The position numbers and the translations under genes were made by a program. DNA of 64,000 nucleotides. It comes from Planctomycetaceae bacterium. GTDB taxonomy: Bacteria; Planctomycetota; Planctomycetia; Planctomycetales; Planctomycetaceae. Where the stretch lies: contig JAWKTX010000007.1 in assembly GCA_041398825.1 (NCBI GenBank), positions 186,001 through 250,000 of the forward strand. The letters are read 5' to 3'. Shown piece after piece: positions 27,109 through 36,500 of the stretch (positions are counted from its first letter, which is position 1; the number at the start of each line of letters is the position of its first letter). The notes beneath the pieces were generated by a model. That model had not been told where the DNA came from. It ran no database searches and worked only from the letters and a program-made list of their open reading frames with translations.

Positions 27109-28404
27109 ATGTTTCGAAATCACACCCGAATCTGCAGGCGTGCAACGAACCGGAGGTCCCCAGTGCATCAAGAATCCAACCTGTATCGTCGAAGAGGGGT
27201 TCCCGCGTCATGCCGATTCTGCTTCGTGATTATCTGCCTGTTCTTTGGAAACTGCGTTTTCGCAGACGAACCTTTAGCAAAGCGACTCCCGGCCGGAACG
27301 AAGCCATTCCCGCAGTTCACAGAGCGTATCATCGACTCACAAATTGGCAAAGTCTGTTACGCGGTCACACTGGCAGATATCAATGAAGATGGGCAGCAGG
27401 ATATTGTCGCTGTGAGCGAGAATCGGGTACTGTGGTACGAGAACCCATCCTGGCAATCGCATGTGATGATTGAAGATCAGACTCCGCGCGACAACGTTTG
27501 CATCGCGCCCCGGGATATCAATGGTGACGGCCACATCGATTTTGCAGTGGGAGCGGGCTGGACAAAGTCCGGCACACTGCATTGGATCGAACGAGCAGAT
27601 TCGCTGGAACAACCCTGGAAAGTTCACTCCATTGGCAAAGAGCTTTGGCTGCATCGCGCAAGGTGGTCCGACGTGCTTGGCCGCGGGCAATCGCAGTTAG
27701 TCATATCTGCTCTGAACGGCTCTGCTGAAAACGGTGCTCGACTACTCGCGTTTGAGGTACCGACGGACCCTGTAAACGACCGATGGATGTCCACGGAGTT
27801 GAACAGCGAATTCAACAGGATGCACAATCACTGGCATCTGGATCTTGATCAGGATCAGAAGATGGACACGCTGACGGCCAGCCAGGAAGGAATCACGCTC
27901 GTTCAGAGAATTCATGAGGAATGGAAGGCCACTCGACTCGGCCACGGTGCATCAGGCGACGCGAACACAGATCAGGGCGCAGGGGAGATTAAAATCGGGC
28001 ATCTGCTCGACGGGACACCATTTATTGTCACGGTCGAACCTATGCATGGACATAGTCTGGTGCTCTACCAGCTGCCTGAATCGGGCAAATTCACAGACTT
28101 ATGGCAGAGAAATGTGATCGATACGGGTTTTCAGCGAGGTCATGCACTATGGACTGAAGACATGGATGGCGATGGGTCTGATGAGATCGTATTTGGGCAC
28201 AGTGATACGCCGGATACGTTCGGGGTCATTGTGTATGATTGTTCGCAGAATATTTTAACGTCCTGGAAGAAGTACGTCGTCGACGCAGGTGGTATGGCAA
28301 CCGAAGATCTGGTCGTTGCCGATTTGACGGGAGATGGACGCCCCGACATCGTGGCTGGTGGACGAGCGACCCATAACGTCAAACTCTACGTAAATACGCG
28401 ATGA
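27109..28404 (+). CDS. Secreted FG-GAP/VCBS repeat protein
   Basis: A 431-residue exported protein. A signal-like stretch (CFVIICLFFGNCVFA, about 38-52) follows an Arg-rich start, so the true start may be a GTG at 27163 rather than the ATG at 27109. The mature part contains repeated FG-GAP/VCBS calcium-loop motifs: DINEDGQQDIVAVSENRVLWYENP, DINGDGHIDFAVG, DLDQDQKMDTLTA, DMDGDGSDEIVFG and DLTGDGRPDIVAGG. Together these form a beta-propeller of the kind common in planctomycete surface proteins. Its last base pairs overlap the ATPase gene by 4 bp, an unexpected pairing. Confidence 0.9.
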   Translation: MFRNHTRICRRATNRRSPVHQESNLYRRRGVPASCRFCFVIICLFFGNCVFADEPLAKRLPAGTKPFPQFTERIIDSQIGKVCYAVTLADINEDGQQDIVAVSENRVLWYENPSWQSHVMIEDQTPRDNVCIAPRDINGDGHIDFAVGAGWTKSGTLHWIERADSLEQPWKVHSIGKELWLHRARWSDVLGRGQSQLVISALNGSAENGARLLAFEVPTDPVNDRWMSTELNSEFNRMHNHWHLDLDQDQKMDTLTASQEGITLVQRIHEEWKATRLGHGASGDANTDQGAGEIKIGHLLDGTPFIVTVEPMHGHSLVLYQLPESGKFTDLWQRNVIDTGFQRGHALWTEDMDGDGSDEIVFGHSDTPDTFGVIVYDCSQNILTSWKKYVVDAGGMATEDLVVADLTGDGRPDIVAGGRATHNVKLYVNTR

Positions 28405-29921
28405 AGATTCAGCAGTTTCTTGAACACTACGGCATCGGAATCAATCCTTTCAGCCAGGAGGATGCTCAGTCGGATCACATCTTCCGACAGCATTGTTCTG
28501 AGTCTCTTTACCATGCGGCATGGGACAAGATCCTGGGAGACTGCAGCAATCCAAGCACCTCAATTGTGTTTGGTGAAAAAGGCGCAGGTAAGACCGCCAT
28601 TCGACTGCAGCTGATTAATTCCCTGCGCGAACACAACAGGCGGCATCCGGAAGAGCGTGCGTTTATCATCAGCTACGATGACCTGAATCCGTTTCTGGAC
28701 AATTTTCAGGACCGCCTGCGGGGCCGGCGCCGTCATCCGGATCATGCTCTGCAGGAATGGCGTCTCTGGGATCATATGGACGCCTTACTGGCACTCAGTA
28801 CGCGGCGGCTTTGCAACGTAATCGCCGATCCAAATGCCTCAGATCCGGACATCCACCTGAAGCAGCTATGTGAGCTGCCACGAATGCGAAAACGTGATCT
28901 GCTGATGCTGGCCGCGTTCTATGATCAGTCGTCAGATCAATCTCACTGGAGCCGCTGGTCGCGTATCCGTAAGAACATCGGATTCCTGAATATCACAGCT
29001 CGATGGAGATTCGCCGTCGGCATCTTCGTTTCACTTCTTGTGCTGGCGTTCGCCCTGCGAAACATTTCACGTGACGGTATATCTGTGGTCGAAAATTTTG
29101 TTTCACCATGGTTCCTGCTGGCACTCTTTGCCGGGTGGTTTCCCTGGCTGAAAAGATCGGCTTCACTCTGGTGGAAGGCCCGCCAGATTGCAAAACAGGT
29201 ACGTATTCTGGAGCATGGAACCGCATCACTTCATCAGATACTAAGTAGCTTCCCCGCAGGAGAAATTGATGGGCAGCCCATGCCCTCGCGAGACCGAAGT
29301 GATGATCGGTACGAACTGATGTCCAAACTTCAGAGGATCCTGAAGCCTCTTGGATTTACCAGTATATTTGTCCTGGTTGACCGCGTTGACGAACCGCACC
29401 TGATCAATGGTTCCGCTCAGCGGATGCGGGATTTTCTTTGGTCTATGTTCGACAATAAGTTTCTCAAGCATCCCGGCATTGGCTTCAAGATGTTGCTGCC
29501 ACGCGATGTTGTGTACTTTCTGAACCGCGAGGAACGTGAATTCTACGAGCGATCCCGACTGGATAAACAAAACCTGATTAAGTCACTGGAATGGACTGGC
29601 GAATCTCTGTTCGACATGGCCACCAATCGCATCCGAGCGTGCATGAAGGGTGATGCGGAGCGTCAGGACCACAACAACGGCGTCACGATTGCGTCGCTGT
29701 TCGCCGATGATGTCACGCGGGAAGATTTGATTTCACGATTTGGCCGACTTCGTGTTCCAAGACACCTGTTTCGTTTTCTTTATCGATTACTGACCGAGCA
29801 CTGCAATCGATTTACCGAAGACGAACCATCATGGAAGATCGGCCGATCAACCCTTGAAACTACGATGGAGGCCTACTCCCGCGAGCTTGACGCTTTCGAT
29901 CGCGGGCTGGGAACAGGCTGA
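28401..29921 (+). CDS. Membrane-inserted P-loop ATPase (KAP/STAND-like)
   Basis: A 506-residue protein with a clear Walker A (GEKGAGKT, 58-65) and a candidate Walker B (FVLVDRVDE, near 322). Two TM helices (about 205-225 and 233-255) sit inside the P-loop domain, between Walker A and B, the arrangement of KAP NTPases. The C-terminal part is helical and contains WTGESLFDMATNRI and RLRVPRHLFRFLYRLLTEHC. I call it KAP-like on layout only; no family signature is certain. The ATG overlaps the FG-GAP stop (ATGA), so it is translationally coupled to a secreted propeller protein. Confidence 0.7.
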   Translation: MKIQQFLEHYGIGINPFSQEDAQSDHIFRQHCSESLYHAAWDKILGDCSNPSTSIVFGEKGAGKTAIRLQLINSLREHNRRHPEERAFIISYDDLNPFLDNFQDRLRGRRRHPDHALQEWRLWDHMDALLALSTRRLCNVIADPNASDPDIHLKQLCELPRMRKRDLLMLAAFYDQSSDQSHWSRWSRIRKNIGFLNITARWRFAVGIFVSLLVLAFALRNISRDGISVVENFVSPWFLLALFAGWFPWLKRSASLWWKARQIAKQVRILEHGTASLHQILSSFPAGEIDGQPMPSRDRSDDRYELMSKLQRILKPLGFTSIFVLVDRVDEPHLINGSAQRMRDFLWSMFDNKFLKHPGIGFKMLLPRDVVYFLNREEREFYERSRLDKQNLIKSLEWTGESLFDMATNRIRACMKGDAERQDHNNGVTIASLFADDVTREDLISRFGRLRVPRHLFRFLYRLLTEHCNRFTEDEPSWKIGRSTLETTMEAYSRELDAFDRGLGTG

Positions 29922-30057
29922 TCGGGTCATGCGCACTGCTCCGTTCGACACGGGTACCCACCGATCTGTCGCGTGTGCGAGTTCCATGTCGCTGGCCATG
30001 CAGTCAGTAAACCCATCCGGCCCCAAGGCTGTCTTGAATGCCCCGGGGCTGGATTTT

Positions 30058-30708
30058 CTACTTCTTTCCTCTCCCGTTTCCTTTCCCGGGCAAAATGTCA
30101 ACGGAAGAATAAGAAGAGAACAACGAACCGTTCGTCAGGCTTCCCTGCAGCGTGATCTCTGCATCCGTCTGTTCTGCAAACGATCCACTCGTGACTTCAA
30201 AGGTGACCACAAGATCGAGTCGACCATCCCCGTTGACATCAGTGTAGCTGACAACCGGGCCTTTCTTTCCGCGAGACTTTGGGCTCAGTTGCACGTCACC
30301 CATGCGAAGTTGAAGATCGGCGATATTCAGGTCGGTCGTTGCATCGAACAAACTATCCGACAGGATGGCAAGGGAAACGGATGTCGCACCAGCTTTGATG
30401 GGTGTCGTTATCATCAGAACGGGTTCTGCAACATCATTGACATAAATGGCAACGATGGCTTCGTCCGTCAACGTTGCATCGTCGCGATCGGAAACGCGAA
30501 CCACCAATGAATGTGATGCCCGGGACTCGAAATCCAGTGAGGCGGCAACGGTTGTTTTTGGCCCGGTCACCCTATCGGTGGACCTTCGGCCTTGTCGAGC
30601 AGGATTCCTCGGTTTCGATGACGGTACGACTGTGGAGCAGGACGCGGTTTGCTGGCGTCTTGTCGCATCGCACCAACAGTGCATCGCCAGATGGCCATTC
30701 ATTCGCAA
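30058..30708 (-). pseudogene. Remnant of a cadherin-like adhesin (C-terminal part)
   Basis: The translated part looks like the end of a larger surface protein. ASLDFESRASHSLVVRVSDRDD and AIYVNDVAEP match the end of a cadherin-type repeat; GKKGPVVSYTDVNGDGRLDLVVTFEV resembles a DxNGDGxxD calcium loop; the tail is GKGNGRGKK. Upstream residues in this frame are Arg/Ser-rich and unlike a domain start, and there is no signal peptide. A frameshift or truncation near 30570-30620 is probable. It is oriented opposite to its neighbours. It may instead be an intact short gene, but that is less likely. Confidence 0.5.
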
Positions 30709-30940
30709 CAGCCGGGCTCAAGATATCCCGATCCGCATTTGTCCGCTGGCATGCCTGGTGATGGAAGTGGCGAGGCAGAATCCTCAGCACACTGTGGCTG
30801 AAGCGGTATTTTGTTCAGGGAAAGCCTTTTGGAGATCTATTCCAAAAATCGTTGTAACACTTCACGAACAAGGCAAATGAGTGTGTGTGAAGACAAGACC
30901 TTCTCAAACTCACTCTCACAAGTATCAAGGAATCAGAACA

Positions 30941-31705
30941 ATGAAGAAACTCATACTTGCTGCCACGATCGCTCTGTCCGCTTTCTCCGCTGTTGAAAGT
31001 TCTGCAGGAGACTGCCGCATTCGCCCGGTTCACCCGCCGACTGATTGCTATGTTCGCCCTGTTTTTCCACCCATTCACTGTGAACTTCCACCACCACCTG
31101 TTTGTCACATCCGTCCCTGCGAACCCTTTCACCGACCGATTCACTGCGAAGTCTCTCTTCCGTCACCGCCGGTGTGCCATATTCGACCCTGTGAATCAGT
31201 TCGTCCTCCGGTTTGCGTCATTCGCCCTTGTGAGCCGGTGCATCCGCCAGTCTGCGTCATTCGACCCTGTGAACCGGTCTATCGGCCTGTTTGCACAATT
31301 CGACCCTGTGAACCCGTCTATCAGCCCACGTGCCACTGCCATGGCGAATGCCACTGCCAGAAAACCTGCAGGATCACCTGCGTTCCACCACAGCCTGTTT
31401 ATCCTGTGGAACCACCTGCCCCTTCTGTAGAAATTCCAGCCGGACAGGAAGTCACGATCGACGGCTCAGCTTTCGGTTTCCAGCCTGGTCGAGTGATTGT
31501 GGCGGTCGGTGGAATGCAACTGGACGCCCAGGTGACCAACTGGACGAACGAGCAGGTTCGGGCCGTCATACCGCAACTCCCGATCGCGGCAGCAGCCAAT
31601 GCGACAGTTGTTGTGCTGCGAGCCGATGGAAATGTTGCCAATCAATTGACAGCTCAACTCGTTCCATCAGTACAACCCGCGTTTCAGGCCCTGGCTTCTC
31701 GATAG
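30941..31705 (+). CDS. Secreted Cys/Pro-rich repeat protein with IPT/TIG domain (paralogue 1)
   Basis: A 254-residue exported protein. The ATG at 30941 begins a strong signal peptide (MKKLILAATIALSAF, cleavage near SSAG) with AAGGAA upstream. Residues about 24-147 are a Cys/Pro-rich region of repeated VCxIRPCEPVxxP units; the last part is CHCHGECHCQKTCRITC. Residues about 158-235 form an IPT/TIG-like beta domain (VTIDGSAFGFQPGRVIVAVGGMQLD). The single IPT domain matches those of the 32059-32964 protein (shared QVTNWT and a 'PxLP' motif). I recognise no function; the many cysteines suggest disulfide cross-linking or metal binding. Confidence 0.85.
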   Translation: MKKLILAATIALSAFSAVESSAGDCRIRPVHPPTDCYVRPVFPPIHCELPPPPVCHIRPCEPFHRPIHCEVSLPSPPVCHIRPCESVRPPVCVIRPCEPVHPPVCVIRPCEPVYRPVCTIRPCEPVYQPTCHCHGECHCQKTCRITCVPPQPVYPVEPPAPSVEIPAGQEVTIDGSAFGFQPGRVIVAVGGMQLDAQVTNWTNEQVRAVIPQLPIAAAANATVVVLRADGNVANQLTAQLVPSVQPAFQALASR

Positions 31706-31774
31706 ACATCCTTCAGAGGATTCCCGATAAAAGTCCGCCGACAACTGAAGCAAGTTCGCGTTGTGACTGCAAAG

Positions 31775-31807
31775 TCCGCCCGGTGAATCACCGGGCGGAT
31801 TTTTTTT
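31775..31807 (+). terminator. Strong rho-independent terminator
   Basis: An 11-bp perfect stem (TCCGCCCGGTG, 31775-31785) with a three-base loop (AAT) and its complement (31789-31799) is followed by eight T. It lies 70 bp after the stop of the 30941-31705 gene. Confidence 0.95.
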
Positions 31808-32058
31808 GTGACTCTTCAAACACGCCACGGGTCGCACTCTGCAACGCCCAACCAAAGTGCAGCGATCCTCGTCTACATCTCGGACGATCGAATTCTGCCA
31901 CGAAAAACACGCGGTTTTTGGGGGACCAGCCCATCACAACGAAGAAACCTCCGGGGAATTCTCCGAATTTCTCTTCTCCATCTGTAACACATTCGATCTG
32001 GCGCAAATGAGGAGGTGTGAAGTCCAGCTTTCTGCGAAATTCAGATAAGGCCAAAGCA

Positions 32059-32964
32059 ATGAAAAACGTCATTCTTTCAGTCACGATGGTTATCGTCTCC
32101 CTTCTTCAGAACGTCACTTTCGCCGGTAACTGCGGCCGACCAGGAGCAGGTCACGTGGGAATTCCGGCACCCGTATACAAGGTGAAAGAGCCTGTCTGCC
32201 GACCAATTCACCAGCCGATTCATCAGCCAATTCATCAGCCGATTCACCAGCCAATTCATCAGCCGATTCACCAGCCGATTCATCAGCCCGAATGGCGTCC
32301 CATCAGCCCTCCACCGGTTCAGAGTTCGCAACCAGCATGTTCCATTCGCCCGGTGCAACGGCACGAACTTGCTCCTCCAGCACCTGCCCCGGTTCAGTTG
32401 CCGCAATTGGAATCTGGTCAGACAGTGACAATCGACGGGCAGTACCTCGGGCCAAGGCCGGGGGCTGTTTCCCTGCAGATCAGCGGTCTGGTGATGCATG
32501 CTCAGGTAACAAACTGGACGTCCACTCAGGCCAAAGCCGTGCTTCCTGTGCTGCCACTGACGGATGCCGTTCAGGCAACCGTTGTCGTACGGACCTCGAC
32601 AGACAAAGTGGTGGCCCGACTGGATATCGAACTCCTGCCATCCCGCGGACCAGCAGGTCCCGTGATCGGTGGTCCGGCAACAGAACCACAACTTCCCGTG
32701 GTATCGCCCGGTCAGGATATTACGCTGGACGCAGCGAACCTCGGCACAACTCCTGGCCTGGTACAACTGACGGTTGGTGGCTTGCGACTCAATGCTCAAA
32801 TCAGCCAATGGTCTGACGCTCAAGTCACCGCCACACTTCCAGCATTGCAGATCGCAGAAGCGGTGCAGGTTCGCCTGGAAATTGTTACTGCCAGCGGTCA
32901 GGTCGCGAACCATGTCGACGTGATGTTTGCACCAGCAGCCAGCAATCAGATCGCTGCCCGCTGA
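32059..32964 (+). CDS. Secreted HQPI-repeat protein with two IPT/TIG domains (paralogue 2)
   Basis: A 301-residue exported protein. The ATG at 32059 opens a signal peptide (MKNVILSVTMVIVSLLQNVTFAG); AAGG lies upstream. Residues about 49-76 are seven exact repeats of the tetrapeptide PIHQ, encoded by a 12-bp tandem array. A Pro-rich linker leads to two tandem IPT/TIG-like domains (VTIDGQYLGPRPGAVSLQISGL and ITLDAANLGTTPGLVQLTVGGL). It is a paralogue of the protein at 30941-31705, with a duplicated IPT domain and a His/Pro rather than Cys/Pro repeat. Metal binding by the His repeats is possible but unproven. Confidence 0.87.
   Translation: MKNVILSVTMVIVSLLQNVTFAGNCGRPGAGHVGIPAPVYKVKEPVCRPIHQPIHQPIHQPIHQPIHQPIHQPIHQPEWRPISPPPVQSSQPACSIRPVQRHELAPPAPAPVQLPQLESGQTVTIDGQYLGPRPGAVSLQISGLVMHAQVTNWTSTQAKAVLPVLPLTDAVQATVVVRTSTDKVVARLDIELLPSRGPAGPVIGGPATEPQLPVVSPGQDITLDAANLGTTPGLVQLTVGGLRLNAQISQWSDAQVTATLPALQIAEAVQVRLEIVTASGQVANHVDVMFAPAASNQIAAR
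32203..32286 (+). repeat. Seven 12-bp tandem repeats encoding PIHQ
   Basis: Units are CCRATTCAYCAG, seven in a row with only purine/pyrimidine third-position variation (CCA/CCG and CAC/CAT). The repeat is in frame and lies entirely inside the gene at 32059-32964. The silent variation shows the array is old enough to diverge but conserved at protein level. It is not a CRISPR array. Confidence 0.95.
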
Positions 32965-33001
32965 ATATCGCTTGAGTCGGACTTCTCAAACGATCCTGAA
33001 G

Positions 33002-33034
33002 GCCGTCAGATGCAATCGCTCTGACGGCTTTTTT
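33002..33034 (+). terminator. Rho-independent terminator after IPT paralogue 2
   Basis: Stem GCCGTCAGA (33002-33010) pairs with TCTGACGGC (33020-33028) across a 9-base loop and is followed by six T. It lies 38 bp after the stop. Confidence 0.92.
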
Positions 33035-33039
33035 CTATT

Positions 33040-33507
33040 TCATAGCAGGTCGCTGGCCCGTTCCGCCAATCCTGCCCAAGCGGGATTCAGCAGCATATCG
33101 TCCCGCCATTCGGCCAACTGTTCATGAACAGCCGGATTGACCGGCACGACTGAGTGTTTCGGCAGCCCTGACCATTTGATGTGTTGTTTAATGATGTGGC
33201 CAGTACTGAGGAACTGCTGAACCCGAATGCCCATGGGCTCAACGGACTGCGAAGTTTGGAAGCCATTCTGGCCGAATATCGGGAACGTCACATACAACGG
33301 GCACGTCTGCGGGTGGAAATGGACGAGACGACGGATCCCCGGATACGAGCCTATCTGGAAGATGCCATCGCCGGTGTGCCACTGGCCCTGCCGGTATGGG
33401 TTTTAATGGAAGCGAATTCCGGGTCTGGTTCCTGCAGGGTTGGCAGGGTCCATAGCTGGGGGTGGAGTGAGTTTAACCCTGAGTGTGATGGCTTGAGCAC
33501 AGTCTGA
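33040..33507. pseudogene. Mosaic of gene fragments and R2 repeat homology
   Basis: The minus strand at about 33040-33180 reads a protein-like stretch (WSGLPKHSVVPVNPAVHEQL, LLNPAWAGLAERASDLL then stop). The plus strand from 33181 reads MLFNDVASTEELLNPNAHG and LEAILAEYRERHIQRARLRVE up to about 33372. The plus frame then runs into repeat-R2 sequence (hairpin at 33380, then LMEANSG). Neither part has a plausible start-to-stop gene. Debris with a repeat insertion is the simplest reading. Confidence 0.4.
33373..33452 (+). repeat. R2 repeat, hairpin-end fragment
   Basis: The stretch aligns with 41356-41457: both have GTGTRCCACTGGC-N3-GCC, then AATGGAAGC.AATTCCGG and GGTTCCTGCA..GTTGGCAGG. This copy lacks a stretch of about 23 bases present in the other. 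The hairpin is CACTGGC (33380-33386) / GCCGGTATG, with G-T pairing. Confidence 0.65.
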
Positions 33508-33599
33508 ATCCGGGCTTAGAATGAGGTACACATCGGGCATTTCATTTACCGTGGAATGGACTGTCCCTCCAATTTCTCCTTCCTTCGGAATCTGATGCA

Positions 33600-36500
33600 A
33601 TGCTGGATGCGGGCCGTCCGGATGCACGTGCATCCACAGATTCAATGAGTGTTTCGATGGACTCATCCGCAAGCATGCATGAATCTCGTGAGGCCGACTG
33701 GCAGCTTGCTGTTTATTTCGGTTTTGTTTTTTGGGGGCTGGCGTGGCTGAGCAGGCAGTTGTCGCTGTCCGACAGTTCTTACATACCTTTCTGGCTGCCG
33801 TCGGCTGCGTGGCTCGCTGTATCGATGGTGATGTCGATCCGATCGTGGCACCGACTGATGTTTGCGGCATTTGTCGGAAACGCAGCGTTTGATCTTTCCA
33901 TAGGCACCCCATTCCTGACTCTTGTCGGTTTCTACCTGTCCAACTTAATTCAGGTTGTCGTTGGGGTCTTTCTGTTGGCCAGGTTTAACGGTCAGCAAAC
34001 AAAGTTCCATTGCCTGAGGGAGTTTCTTTGGTTCGTGGCCGTTTGTGGCGTCATTGCGCCCGCTATTGGAGCTGCAGGAGGCGCTTTCACTCTGGTCCAG
34101 TCCGGATGGAGCACTTCCTTCCTGGATTCGTGGGTTACATGGTCTGCCAATGGAGCGATGGCCAATCTGTTGGTTGTCCCGCTGGCTATTGCATGGATTT
34201 ATCCGTTTCGTTCCGGCAACAGCGGCTTCTCGCGGAAACGCCTTCTTGAGTTCGCACTTCTTTGGACAGCGATGGCGGTTGCTACCTGGTACGTCTTTGT
34301 TCCGGGTGGAGGAGTTTTGATGCCGAGCAAATCGCTGCTGCTGCTGTTTCCTCTTTGGGCAGCCATTCGAATGAGCCTGCGGAGTGTGTCCGTTTTGATT
34401 CTCAGTATGGCAATTCTTTCCGCATTCTTAACGACCCATTTTCTGCAGGGATTGTCACCTGATCAAATGGCTGACGGGCTGCATGTTCGAACACTGCAGT
34501 CATTTCTTGCCGTGGCGGTACTCACGGCGCTGGTACCCAACATCGTGATTTCGGAGAGAAATCAGAATCTTGTGAGGCTCACGGAAAGCCAGCAGGTGAC
34601 TCGCCTTGCGACCGTGACCACTGGTGTGGGGATTTGGGAGTGGAATCTGCATACAAACGCGGTTCGCTGGGACGAACAGATGTTTCAAATCTACGGGTTG
34701 GAGGTAACCGGCGAGCGAATTGTGGACTACAGGACATGGAGCTCAAGTGTTCATCCGGAAGATCTTCCGGAGCAGGAGCGAATACTGAACGACACCATTG
34801 AGAGGATAGGACAGAGTCGTCGAGAGTTTCGGATTCGTCGTCATCGTGATGGCCAGTTGAGATTCATTCAGGCAACGGAGGTGGTTGATGTCGACGCAAC
34901 GGGAAAGCCGGTTGCTGTTGTGGGAACCAATCTGGACATTACAGATCGCAAGAGCACTGAGCAATCGTTGCGCACGAGTGAAGAACGTTATCGACGATTG
35001 ATGGAGTTTCTTCCGGAAGCAATCCTGGTCTGCGCTCAGGGACGGGTCGTTTTTTGCAATCCTGCCAGTGTCCGATTGTTTCGTGCGGATTCTCCGTCGC
35101 AGCTTCTTCAAAAGCCGACAAGGGACCTGGTTGAGATTGAACATGATGAAGCTGAGCAGGCTGAATCCAGCCCGTTCGTGTCACAGTGCCAGCCGACTGA
35201 GGACGTTCTTCGAACGATCTTTCGCCTGGACGGCAGTTGCAGCTCGGTGACGGTGACATCTGCCTCGATTAGTGATGTCGGCGAAGATGCCGTGCTGGTT
35301 TGTTTGCGCGATATCAGTGAGCGCGAGCGAACCATGAACCTGCTGCGTTCGGTGTTGGGAAGTGTGACGGATGCGATATTTACGATTGATTTGCAGGGCA
35401 TCATTCGTTCGGCCAATCCCACGGCGGAGCGGTTCTTTCAATATTCCGTGGAAGAGCTGCTTGGTCAACATATTTCACTTTTGTTGCCAGCTGTTGGACA
35501 GGCTAACAAAAGTATCGGGGACTTTGTAAGTGCGGTGAACGAAACGGTTGCGGTTGCAAAAGAGCATGAGTTTGAGGGACATCGAAAAGACGGATCCCGT
35601 TTTCCCGTGGAGTTGACGGTCACCGAGTTCCTACTGAGCGGTGATCAGCATTTCACCGGTGTTGTCCGAGACCTCACTTCTCGCAAGCGACTGGAGACGC
35701 AGTTGCTGCATATACAGAAGATGGATGCGGTCGGTCGACTGGCCAGCGGAGTGGCCCATGATTTCAATAACCTGCTTACGGTCATCAATGGTTACGCCGA
35801 TCTCCTGCTTGCCGACATGGAATCAAATGATCCTGACCGAAATGCTGTCTCTGCAATACTGGATGCTGGTACCAGAGCGGCGTCTGTGACTTCGCAGCTG
35901 CTGGCTTTCAGTCGACGAACGGTCATCGCGCCGGTGGTTCTTGATCTCAATGAAATTGTCGCACAGTCACATCAGCTTCTTCGGCGACTGATTAGTGAAA
36001 ACATCGACGTGAAAGTGGTGGCGGATTCTCACTGCTTTGTTTACGTAGATGCGAATCAGATTGGCCAGGTGATTATGAATCTCGTGCTCAATGCGCGGGA
36101 TGCGATGCCGAACGGCGGACAGATTTGTCTAAAGACTCAACGCATCTGCAGCACTAACGGAGGACAGTCCGGCCTGTCGGGTTCATCCGGAAATCGAGAC
36201 TTCATCCAGCTTTCTGTCTCGGATGACGGTGTTGGGATTCCGGAGGAGATCCGAAGCAAGTTGTTTGAGCCATTCTTCACCACAAAGGAAGTGGGAAAGG
36301 GAACAGGACTGGGACTGGCAACCGCGTACGGCATCATTCAGCAGGCAGGCGGCCATCTTGAAGTGGAGAGTCAGGTTGGACGCGGCACTGTTGTTCGGGT
36401 TTTGCTGCCTGCGGCGGAACAGCCGGAAACGTCATGGAAAGCGGATCGTGTTGCTGGAGAACAGGATCAAAACGCCGGAAAAGGTGACGAGCGAATTCTG

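Noticed and set aside
31788..32084. 98-codon minus-strand frame with GGFFVVMGWSPKN-like stretch
   Set aside because: Overlaps the start of an IPT gene, has no ribosome site and covers the terminator.
32203..32286. CRISPR-like tandem array
   Set aside because: Units are 12 bp, contiguous, without spacers, and in frame within a secreted protein gene.
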